Positions 7,271 to 12,235 of a stretch of DNA of 12,235 nucleotides are shown here, one piece after another. Within the stretch, counting starts at the first letter, position 1, and each line of letters opens with the position of its first letter. The notes under the pieces are model-generated. The model saw only the letters and a list, made by a program, of their open reading frames with translations, was not told where the DNA came from and did no database searches. A program made the position numbers and the translations under genes. The stretch spans positions 1 to 12,235 of the forward strand of contig CAYXMY010000085.1 in NCBI GenBank assembly GCA_964466155.1. Direction: 5' to 3'. The DNA comes from Caenibius sp964466155 (lineage in GTDB: Bacteria; Pseudomonadota; Alphaproteobacteria; Sphingomonadales; Sphingomonadaceae).

Positions 7271-7588
7271 ATGATCGTGACCACCACGGCCATCGTCGAA
7301 GGCCGGCCCGTGCAGGACTATCTCGGCATTGTGACCGGCGAAGTCATCATGGGGGCGAATATCGTGCGCGATTTCTTCGCCTCGATCACCGATCTGGTCG
7401 GTGGCCGTTCGGGCAAGTACGAGAATGTTCTGGCCCGCGCGCGGGAACAGGCGATTGCCGAAATGAAAGAGAAGGCGGCCGAGCTGGGCGGTAATGCCGT
7501 GATCGGCGTCGATCTCGATTATGAAGTGCTGGGCGATACCGGCTCCATGCTGATGGTCAGCGCCAGCGGAACGGCGGTCCGCCTGTGA
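7271..7588 (+). CDS. ybjQ: YbjQ/UPF0145 family protein
   Basis: A 105-aa cytoplasmic protein with the family features: MIVTTTAIVEGRPVQDYLGIVTGEVIMGANIVRDFFASI at the start, the GRSGKYENVLARAREQAIAEMKEKAAELGGNAVIGVDLDYEVL centre and a final strand MLMVSASGTAV. Members are about 105-110 residues, form ring-shaped oligomers in crystal structures, and have sometimes been labelled heavy-metal binding, without a proven function. The start at ATG 7271 is fixed by an excellent Shine-Dalgarno, AAAAGGAG (7256-7263), seven bases upstream; an upstream GTG/ATG extension to 7214 is rejected. Its stop codon overlaps the start of the next gene, so the two are probably translated as a coupled pair. Confidence 0.93.
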   Translation: MIVTTTAIVEGRPVQDYLGIVTGEVIMGANIVRDFFASITDLVGGRSGKYENVLARAREQAIAEMKEKAAELGGNAVIGVDLDYEVLGDTGSMLMVSASGTAVRL

Positions 7589-8079
7589 ACTGCACGGTGC
7601 GCGCGGCCGATCCCGCACGGGATGCTGCGCGCTGTGCCGCCATCTATGCGCCCTATGTCACCGAGCATTGGGCCAGCTTTGAAATCGAAGCTCCGGATGC
7701 GGAGGAAATGGCGCGCCGGATCGCCCGGTATGCGCCCACCCATGGCTGGCTGATGGCCGAATGCGCTGGGCAGGCGGTCGGCTATGCTTATGGCAGCCCG
7801 CATCGCGAACGCGCGGCCTACGCCAGTTCCTGCGATGTGGCGGTTTATATCGATGGAGCGTTCACGCGGCGCGGTATCGGGCGGGCGTTGTACGGCGCCT
7901 TGTTGGAACAACTACGCGCGCGGGGCTATCACGCGGCCTTCGCCGGAATTGCCTTGCCAAATCCGGGAAGCATCGCCTTGCACGAGGCGGTGGGCTTCAC
8001 GCCGGTGGGGATTTATCGCCAGGTCGGCTGGAAACATCATGAATGGCGCGATGTCGGGTGGTGGCAATTGTTGCTCTGA
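7585..8079 (+). CDS. GNAT N-acetyltransferase, phosphinothricin acetyltransferase-like
   Basis: A 164-aa GNAT enzyme that would transfer acetyl from acetyl-CoA to an amine. The N-terminal VRAADPARDAARCAAIYAPYV (about 5-25), the GYAYGSPHRERAAYASSCDVAVYI strands (66-89), the acetyl-CoA loop RRGIGRAL (95-102) and the C-terminal PNPGSIALHEAVGF...GWKHHEWRDVGWWQ are all typical of the Pat/MnaT (YncA) subgroup, which acetylates phosphinothricin, methionine sulfoximine or methionine sulfone. The true substrate here is unknown. The start is GTG 7585, inside the ybjQ stop (GTGA overlap), which indicates translational coupling rather than an independent ribosome binding site. Length is normal for the subgroup. 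Confidence 0.92.
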   Translation: MNCTVRAADPARDAARCAAIYAPYVTEHWASFEIEAPDAEEMARRIARYAPTHGWLMAECAGQAVGYAYGSPHRERAAYASSCDVAVYIDGAFTRRGIGRALYGALLEQLRARGYHAAFAGIALPNPGSIALHEAVGFTPVGIYRQVGWKHHEWRDVGWWQLLL

Positions 8080-8137
8080 CCCATCCGCCCGTTGTAAGGG
8101 CGCCCATCACACCATTTGCTAGAGATGAAGTAGAGCC

Positions 8138-8881
8138 ATGGCAGGCCATTCCAAATTCAAGAACATCATGCATCGCAAGGGCGCGCAGGACAAAAAGCGC
8201 TCCGCCATGTTTTCCAAGCTCAGCCGTGAAATCACGGTTGCGGCCAAAATGGGCACACCCGATCCGGATATGAATCCGCGTCTGCGCCTGGCGGTCAACA
8301 ACGCCAAGGCGCAATCGATGCCCAAGGACAATATCCAGCGGGCGATCGACAAGGCGTCGAAGGGCGATGCGGAAAATTACGAGGAAATCCGCTACGAAGG
8401 CTACGGCCCCGGCGGTGTGGCGCTGATCGTCGAAGCGCTGACCGACAACCGTAACCGCACCGCCACCAACGTGCGCACCGCCTTTGCCAAGAACGGCGGC
8501 AATCTGGGCGCTTCGGGCGCGGTGAGCCACGGGTTCGAGCGCAAGGGGCTGATCGAATATCCCGCGGGCGCGGGTGACGAAGAGAGAGTGCTCGAAGCTG
8601 CGATAGAAGCGGGCGCGGACGATGTCGAAAGCGGCGAGGACGGCCACAGCGTCTGGACCGATATGGAAGCGCTGCACGAAGTGGCGGGCGCTCTCGAAAA
8701 GGTTCTGGGCGAAGCGGAAAGCGTCAAGCTGGCGTGGAAGCCTAATCTCACCGTGGCAGTGGCCGAAGGCGATGCGCAGACGCTGTTCAAGCTGATCGAC
8801 GTGCTGGACGACGATGACGATGTGCAGACCGTGTGGGGCAATTACGACGTCTCCGACGAGGTGATGGCCAAGCTCGGTTAA
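8138..8881 (+). CDS. yebC: YebC/PmpR/TACO1 family protein
   Basis: A 247-aa protein starting MAGHSKFKNIMHRKGAQDKKR, the nearly invariant family N-terminus, with the KMGTPDPDMNPRLRLAVNNA and SMPKDNIQRAIDKA blocks, GYGPGGVALIVEALTDNRNRT near residue 90-110 and an acidic C-terminal third. Family members were long annotated as transcription regulators; later work on TACO1 and bacterial relatives points to help with translation of difficult sequences such as proline runs. AGAGATGAAGTAGAGCC precedes the ATG. In many proteobacteria yebC sits beside ruvC; here it is flanked by an acetyltransferase and a desaturase, and appears to be its own unit with a terminator-like hairpin after it. Confidence 0.97.
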   Translation: MAGHSKFKNIMHRKGAQDKKRSAMFSKLSREITVAAKMGTPDPDMNPRLRLAVNNAKAQSMPKDNIQRAIDKASKGDAENYEEIRYEGYGPGGVALIVEALTDNRNRTATNVRTAFAKNGGNLGASGAVSHGFERKGLIEYPAGAGDEERVLEAAIEAGADDVESGEDGHSVWTDMEALHEVAGALEKVLGEAESVKLAWKPNLTVAVAEGDAQTLFKLIDVLDDDDDVQTVWGNYDVSDEVMAKLG

Positions 8882-8897
8882 CACGGGTTGTATAATT

Positions 8898-8938
8898 CCG
8901 GGACGTTAACCATTGCGTCCCGGGGCTTTCCGTTTTTA
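8898..8938 (+). terminator. Terminator-like hairpin after yebC
   Basis: CCGGGACG (8898-8905) pairs perfectly with CGTCCCGG (8916-8923) across a ten-base loop. The T-tract (TTTTT at 8934-8938) begins ten bases after the stem, which is further than ideal, so termination may be partial or need a longer paired structure. Confidence 0.6.
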
Positions 8939-8954
8939 CTTTGATTAACAAATC

Positions 8955-8980
8955 GGTTATCCTGCTGCTAACCTGATAAC
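8955..8980. promoter_or_regulatory. Overlapping inverted repeats upstream of the desaturase
   Basis: GTTATC (8956-8961) and GATAAC (8975-8980) are inverted with a 13-base gap. Within them GGTTA (8955-8959) and TAACC (8969-8973) form a second pair. They lie 11-37 bases before the desaturase start, where a repressor would block transcription or an RNA fold would cover the ribosome binding site. Repeats are seen; the role is a guess. Confidence 0.35.
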
Positions 8981-8991
8981 TAGGGGTAGCA

Positions 8992-10053
8992 ATGACTGAC
9001 AGGATGACCGGCGGTATTGCGCTGGACAGGCGGGACGCCGATTCGGGCGTCGGGACATTTGACGGCATCCCCGTGGGCTTCGGCGAAGCGGAAGATGCCG
9101 GTGCCCGTCCGGGCCGCGAAGCGCGCATGGCACCGCGCCGTGAAGCGTGGCGCGCCGCGATCCACTATGGCGGGGAAGACGCCGCCAACCGGCGGCGCGA
9201 ACATCTGATCTATGCCGCAGTCAAGCAGGGCGGGGCGCTGGCCGCGCTGGTCTATGTCGTGTTCATGCCCACCGGCCTGGTCGAATGGTCCGGGTTCGCC
9301 TTCTTCTATGTGCTGAACATCCTTGGCATGTCGATCGGCTATCATCGCTATTTCACGCACAAGGCTTTCGAAACGTCGCTGCCCATGCGCTATGTGCTGG
9401 GCGCTCTGGCCCAATGCGGCGTTTACGGTTCGCTCAAGCGGTGGTGCGCCGATCATCGCCGGCATCATGCCTATGCGGATCGTGCGGGCGACATCCACAG
9501 CCCCTATGTCGACGATTACGGCAAGGCGATTTCCGGCCGCGCGGGATTGAAGCACGCGCATCTCGCCTGGGCTTATGGCGATGCGATGACCAATCTCGAT
9601 ATCTACGGCAAGGGCATTGTCGACGATCCGGTGATCGAATGGAGCCATCGCACGCGCTGGCACTGGTTCGCGGTTTCGGCGGTGGTGGCGCCTGCAATCT
9701 GGGGCTTCCTGTTCGGCGGGGTGCAAGCCGTGGTTGGTACGGTGATGGTGGCCGGATTCCTGCGGCTGGCGATCGCGCTGCACGCGATTGCCGCCGTCAA
9801 CAGCTTCGGCCATCGCTTCGGCTACCAGAATTTCGTGAGCGAAGATCGGGCGCGCAACAATCCGGTGCTGGGCTATCTGACGCTGGGTGAAGGCTGGCAT
9901 AACAATCACCATGCCCATCCGCGCGGCTATTCCACGCAAATGCGCTGGTACGAGATCGACATGACCGGCTGGGTTATTGCCGCGCTCGAAAAGCTCGGCC
10001 TCATCTGGGATGTGCAACGGCCCGATATGCACGCGCGGCCGCATCACCGCTGA
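8992..10053 (+). CDS. Membrane fatty acid desaturase (acyl-CoA/acyl-lipid delta-9 type)
   Basis: A 353-aa inner-membrane di-iron enzyme that introduces a double bond into a saturated acyl chain using oxygen and an electron donor. The three histidine boxes are complete: HRYFTH (118-123), HRRHH (155-159) and HNNHH (303-307). Hydrophobic segments at about 75-93, 97-112, 220-243 and 245-262 give the usual two hairpins. The order and the GEGWHNNHHAHPRGY context match the stearoyl-CoA desaturase-like family rather than the DesB or sphingolipid groups. The first 45 residues are charged and not conserved-looking, so a start at Met46 is possible, but AGGGGT (8981-8986) six bases before ATG 8992 favours the longer form. 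No redox partner is encoded nearby. It is followed by a long non-coding interval. Confidence 0.94.
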   Translation: MTDRMTGGIALDRRDADSGVGTFDGIPVGFGEAEDAGARPGREARMAPRREAWRAAIHYGGEDAANRRREHLIYAAVKQGGALAALVYVVFMPTGLVEWSGFAFFYVLNILGMSIGYHRYFTHKAFETSLPMRYVLGALAQCGVYGSLKRWCADHRRHHAYADRAGDIHSPYVDDYGKAISGRAGLKHAHLAWAYGDAMTNLDIYGKGIVDDPVIEWSHRTRWHWFAVSAVVAPAIWGFLFGGVQAVVGTVMVAGFLRLAIALHAIAAVNSFGHRFGYQNFVSEDRARNNPVLGYLTLGEGWHNNHHAHPRGYSTQMRWYEIDMTGWVIAALEKLGLIWDVQRPDMHARPHHR

Positions 10054-10114
10054 AGCTGAAACGGACGTCTGATTTTCCCGTCGCGCGTGGGATTATTCTT
10101 CGCTTGCTGGTCCT

Positions 10115-10130
10115 CCCCGCGCAGGCGGGG
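10115..10130. repeat. G+C-rich tetraloop hairpin, REP-like
   Basis: CCCCGC and GCGGGG form a perfect 6-bp stem around GCAG, 62 bases after the desaturase stop. No T-tract follows. Short hairpins of this make-up recur between genes in many sphingomonad chromosomes as far as I recall, so it may be one copy of a dispersed repeat; a single copy in this window cannot prove that. Confidence 0.4.
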
Positions 10131-10477
10131 TATCGCTATCGGGATGATCGTCTTGGGCCGAATGCGGACTGACAGGCGCGGACCTGCAGGCTGGGCAATT
10201 CCTTCGTGCCGATGATCCGGCGATGCGCTTGCGCCGTCCCGATATCGCAATGGCATGCGGCGATTGAGCATCCGGATTTGCGCCTCCTGCGGTTTATCGC
10301 CTGCCGCCGGAAGCTGCATGGGGCTTTCCCCGGGGATATTGGCTCGCTTCAAGTAAGATCAAATATTAGGCATATAGATTCAATTTATTGACACCATTGA
10401 ATTCAAGAGTATGACTCTCAAATCCCTCGAATACGCTGATGATTCGCGATTCGAAGAGGTAATTTTATAGATATAAT

Positions 10478-10512
10478 CCAAAAATTCGGAGAAAAATCCG
10501 GACATTTTTTGG
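10478..10512 (+). repeat. A+T-rich imperfect hairpin
   Basis: CCAAAAA (10478-10484) pairs with TTTTTGG (10506-10512), and inside it CGGA (10487-10490) pairs with TCCG (10497-10500). The two stems stack with small internal loops. The T-run at 10505-10510 is within the stem. It could stop stray transcription weakly or be a protein site. Confidence 0.35.
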
Positions 10513-10578
10513 CAACTTTATTTTATAAAATTGGATTTATACAATAAAATAATAGGCAATGTTCGCATCGCTTATTAT

Positions 10579-10604
10579 GGAATTGTGCGTTTTTGCACAA
10601 TTCC
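10579..10604. promoter_or_regulatory. Perfect 10-bp inverted repeat, candidate operator
   Basis: GGAATTGTGC and GCACAATTCC are separated by GTTTTT. The repeat is upstream of a perfect TATAAT box at 10639-10644, in the position of an activator or repressor site for that promoter. As RNA it would form a stable stem with a six-base loop, but no T-tract follows, so a terminator is less likely. Confidence 0.5.
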
Positions 10605-10638
10605 TATGTATGATGAATACTATTGGTGTCATAAGATT

Positions 10639-10644
10639 TATAAT
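10639..10644 (+). promoter_or_regulatory. Candidate -10 box of the exported-protein gene
   Basis: The hexamer TATAAT is a perfect sigma-70 -10 match. No good -35 box lies 16-18 bases upstream, so activator dependence or chance in A+T-rich DNA are both possible. Transcription from here would give a leader of about 175 bases containing the tandem palindromes and the UUCG hairpin. Confidence 0.35.
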
Positions 10645-10708
10645 GTGTCGCCCTGATGGTGCGGCGGAATGCGTGTGTAATAAACGCACCGCAATCCAGG
10701 ACTATAAA

Positions 10709-10733
10709 TCATAATTATGAATTGAAATTTCAA
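10709..10733. promoter_or_regulatory. Two adjacent perfect 12-bp palindromes
   Basis: TCATAATTATGA (10709-10720) and TTGAAATTTCAA (10722-10733) are each perfectly self-complementary and are one base apart. They lie about 95 bases before the start codon at 10828. Tandem dyads of this size are typical of dimeric repressor or nucleoid-protein sites. In DNA this A+T rich one such palindrome could arise by chance; two adjacent ones are less expected. Confidence 0.45.
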
Positions 10734-10767
10734 ACACATAGAATGTTAGTGTAAGGAGAATATATCT

Positions 10768-10785
10768 CGCAATATTCGTATTGCG
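10768..10785 (+). promoter_or_regulatory. UUCG-capped hairpin in the leader of the exported-protein gene
   Basis: CGCAATA and TATTGCG form a perfect 7-bp stem closed by TTCG, 42 bases before the start codon. The loop class is exceptionally stable, though here it closes on A-T rather than the usual C-G pair. It lies just after an unused AAGGAG (10753-10758). It may stabilise the 5' end of the mRNA or shape ribosome access. Confidence 0.45.
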
Positions 10786-10827
10786 GAAGAGTGTTTTGCG
10801 CGTTCTTTAAAAAAGAAAGGGGATATC

Positions 10828-11709
10828 ATGGAAAGGCTTTCTACAGTTCTCAGCCTTCATACTTCTTTCGGAGTTGAAGTCTCTCGCACGAGATGCAAAA
10901 GATGGCTTTCGCTACCCTTTCTTGTTGCAGGCATATGTAGCGCGATCCCTGCTCTCGGGCAGACGCTCGAAAGCGGCAGCGCGTCCAGCGCGAACAGCGG
11001 ATCTGTCTCTGGATCGGCAAGCCAGAGCAACCCGGTCAATATCAACGCGCCGGACAATGCTTCAACAAGCAATTCTCAGTCAGGGGCAGTTTCCGGATCG
11101 GAAAGCTCTTCCGGGTCGTCATCCAATCAAAATCAATCCATGGGCTCCATGGGCCAAATGGCGACCAATCAACAGGGAGTAAGTGTCAGCAACACATTCA
11201 ACTCCACAAATAGGAAGAATTCCTACCTCTACACCAATACCGCAGTTCCTTTGGCCGCATCGAGCAGCTTCAGCAGCGACTACTGCGGCGGAACGGCAAG
11301 TGGCGGTGCGAGCGCGGCCCCTATCGGGATAAGTCTCGGTTTGGCAGGGCCGGTGTTCGACAAGTCATGCCAATCGCTGCGCCGCGCCGAAAAATTCGGC
11401 ATGGCGGCAGCCAACGCCTCCAACATGGGGCAGGCCGAACTTGCCGGCAGGCTCATGTCGATGATGATCTGGTCGATCTGCACGGCCGACAGCGCCGGTG
11501 CAAAAAGCGATAAGGCAACTGCAATCGCTTGCGAGGATATCGGATTGCTCGGCAGCCGCAGTTCCGAGCAGCCTTTGCCCGCACCGATATCGGAGCCGAC
11601 AGTGCGAACGCCCACCGGTTATCCGACCCCAGAGGCCGTTTCCCGGCAATCGGCGGCGACAACCACGCCGGTCGACTACGATCATGCGCGGGCAAGTGTC
11701 GCGAAATGA
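10828..11709 (+). CDS. Exported Ser/Gly/Asn/Gln-rich protein with a four-cysteine domain
   Basis: I do not recognise this 293-aa protein. A signal peptide has an unusually long n-region (residues 1-25, ending SRTRCKRW) and a hydrophobic core LSLPFLVAGICSAIPALG; cleavage is likely after G44 (ALG before QTLE). Residues 45-128 are low complexity, dominated by Ser, Gly, Asn and Gln, with recurring SGS and SxSG units. Residues 150-240 are a different, more compact region: C153 in DYCGGT, a glycine-rich stretch APIGISLGLAGPVF, C181 followed by QSLRRAEKFGMAAA, a methionine-rich helix LAGRLMSMMIWS, then C218 and C235. Four cysteines in an exported protein suggest two disulfides. The tail 241-293 is Pro/Thr/Ser rich. 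AAGGGG (10817-10822) precedes ATG by five bases. Codon composition is lower in G+C than the housekeeping genes. A surface, matrix or virion-associated role would be a guess. Confidence 0.85.
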   Translation: MERLSTVLSLHTSFGVEVSRTRCKRWLSLPFLVAGICSAIPALGQTLESGSASSANSGSVSGSASQSNPVNINAPDNASTSNSQSGAVSGSESSSGSSSNQNQSMGSMGQMATNQQGVSVSNTFNSTNRKNSYLYTNTAVPLAASSSFSSDYCGGTASGGASAAPIGISLGLAGPVFDKSCQSLRRAEKFGMAAANASNMGQAELAGRLMSMMIWSICTADSAGAKSDKATAIACEDIGLLGSRSSEQPLPAPISEPTVRTPTGYPTPEAVSRQSAATTTPVDYDHARASVAK

Positions 11710-11738
11710 CAGGAATGCAGGCTTCCCTCTGGTTTCTT

Positions 11739-11771
11739 TGGGGCGGAGCAGAGGAGATTGGGAGAGCCCCA
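11739..11771 (+). repeat. Inverted repeat between the two exported-protein genes
   Basis: TGGGGC (11739-11744) and GCCCCA (11766-11771) could form a 6-bp stem with a 21-base loop, ending just before the next gene's ribosome binding site (AAAGGA, 11778-11783). A second possible pairing is CCTCTG with CAGAGG across it. It may influence translation or mRNA processing between the genes. Confidence 0.3.
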
Positions 11772-11791
11772 TCTTGTAAAGGAATGGTACA

Positions 11792-12181
11792 ATGATCAAG
11801 AAAATCATTCTTTCTCTGGCTGTTACATCGATGGCCGCATCGCCAGCGTTCGCAGCCCAGGCGGGCCTGGTTATCGGGGGCGGTAGCACGTCTTCGAGCA
11901 GTTCCGCGCAGGCGAGTTCCGTTGGCAGCAGCGGCTCGATGCTCTTGGGGACATCCAGGCAGCAGTCTTCTGCTGGGGTGGTATCCAGCGGAGTCGGCGC
12001 GGTCAGCTTCAACGGTCCCAATGTGTCGTCCGTCACTGCCAACAAGGTCGACGTCGCTCAGCAAGGAACGACAAGCTCCATCGGGCTTGCCGGTTCGCAT
12101 AATGCGAACGTAGCGGTTGGTGGAGGCACTTCCTCGGCAACCGGCGGGGTCCTGGGCGGGTGGGTGTTCTACCTGCCTTGA
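11792..12181 (+). CDS. Small exported Ser/Gly/Val-rich protein
   Basis: I do not recognise this 129-aa protein. A classic Sec signal peptide, MIKK then a hydrophobic core and SPAFA, is cleaved after A21, leaving about 108 residues. The mature part has no cysteine and is rich in Ser, Gly, Ala, Val, Asn and Gln: a polyserine patch STSSSSSAQASS near 32-43, a middle part with alternating small and hydrophobic residues (VGAVSFNGPNVSSVTANKVDVAQQ) and a glycine-rich end VGGGTSSATGGVLGGWVFYLP. Alternating Val/Ile with Ser/Asn/Gln is compatible with stacked beta strands, as in amyloid-like or beta-solenoid surface proteins, but I see no curlin or Fap repeat. AAAGGA sits eight bases before ATG. It is 82 bases after the previous gene on the same strand, so probably co-transcribed, and shares that gene's composition. 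Confidence 0.85.
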   Translation: MIKKIILSLAVTSMAASPAFAAQAGLVIGGGSTSSSSSAQASSVGSSGSMLLGTSRQQSSAGVVSSGVGAVSFNGPNVSSVTANKVDVAQQGTTSSIGLAGSHNANVAVGGGTSSATGGVLGGWVFYLP

Positions 12182-12235
12182 GTGTCTGATTCAAAATTAT
12201 CCTGATTGATTTCATGATCTTGCGATGCGTCTGGT
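12182..12235. other. Window end, non-coding
   Basis: The last 54 bases are A+T leaning and contain no terminator hairpin or gene start that I can support. Whether the exported-protein unit continues beyond the window cannot be told. Confidence 0.5.

Larger units (their letters stand above)
10054..10827. other. 774-base non-coding interval with an A+T-rich, palindrome-dense second half
   Basis: No open frame here looks like a gene. The first part (to about 10340) has mixed composition and one G+C-rich hairpin. From about 10340 the DNA becomes very A+T rich: 144 G/C in 420 bases over 10381-10800 by hand count (34%), only 12 of 60 in 10501-10560. The second half carries perfect palindromes TTGAATTCAA (10397-10406), TTTTATAAAA (10521-10530) and the elements listed separately. 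A possible promoter is TTGACA (10388-10393) 16 bases before TATGAC (10410-10415). The composition break suggests acquired DNA or a xenogeneically silenced control region for the exported-protein genes downstream. Confidence 0.75.

Noticed and set aside
10044..10391. Small open frames on both strands after the desaturase
   Set aside because: Neither has a ribosome binding site, recognisable motif or hydrophobic pattern; the minus frame overlaps the desaturase 3' end.
10743..10754. A three-codon leader frame (ATG TTA GTG TAA) in the A+T-rich region
   Set aside because: It has no ribosome binding site in front and is too short to separate from chance.
10340..10827. Replication origin or attachment site
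   Set aside because: A+T richness and palindromes invite the idea, but I see no DnaA-box cluster, no iteron repeats, no tRNA end and no integrase gene.
11792..12181. Curli (CsgA) or Fap amyloid subunit
   Set aside because: The Ser/Asn/Gln-rich composition suggests it, but the regular curlin or Fap repeat spacing is missing and no Csg or Fap export gene is in view.
1..12235. CRISPR arrays, tRNA or rRNA genes, insertion sequences
   Set aside because: No regularly spaced repeats, no cloverleaf or rRNA sequence that I could recognise, and no transposase frame with terminal repeats.

Overview
The window comes from a high-G+C Gram-negative chromosome, most likely an alphaproteobacterium of the Sphingomonadales. 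The evidence is the protein style of RpoC, NadE, GltX and PykA, a short GapR (DUF2312) protein (a family typical of alphaproteobacteria), and compact housekeeping genes with strong G/C third positions. The genus is an inference and I cannot fix it from sequence alone.

Layout. Positions 1-447 are the 3' end of rpoC, followed by a clear intrinsic terminator (474-515). On the minus strand, 634-1206 encodes a TMEM165/GDT1-type (UPF0016) cation exporter. Its leader (about 1281-1399) has the conserved pieces of a yybP-ykoY manganese riboswitch, with a plausible promoter just upstream and a hairpin next to the ribosome binding site. This is the best-supported regulatory system in the window. Divergent from it is nadE (1548-3203, glutamine-dependent NAD+ synthetase), then a META/HslJ-like lipoprotein (3379-3912) and gltX (3974-5305). 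gltX converges on pyk (5337-6785, minus strand), whose active-site region has the lysine signature of potassium-independent pyruvate kinases. Divergent from pyk is a 78-aa GapR nucleoid protein (6958-7194). Then come ybjQ (7271-7588) and a GNAT acetyltransferase (7585-8079), joined by a 4-base GTGA overlap, followed by yebC (8138-8881) with a terminator-like hairpin and a three-histidine-box fatty acid desaturase (8992-10053).

From about 10340 the character changes. A non-coding stretch of nearly 500 bases is very A+T rich (34% G+C by hand count over 10381-10800, 20% in 10501-10560). It is crowded with palindromes, including two perfect 12-bp palindromes side by side, a 10-bp inverted repeat and a UUCG-capped hairpin. 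It precedes two genes for exported Ser/Gly/Asn/Gln-rich proteins (10828-11709 and 11792-12181) that I do not recognise. Both have signal peptides, good ribosome binding sites and composition unlike the upstream genes. The first carries a low-complexity half followed by a four-cysteine domain; the second is cysteine-free and low complexity throughout.

The first 10 kb is ordinary core genome in short, mostly independent units, with manganese export control the notable regulation. The last 2 kb is the accessory-looking part: a strongly regulated or silenced, possibly acquired, locus for secreted or surface proteins. It is the best candidate here for something undescribed, but its function cannot be read from sequence.
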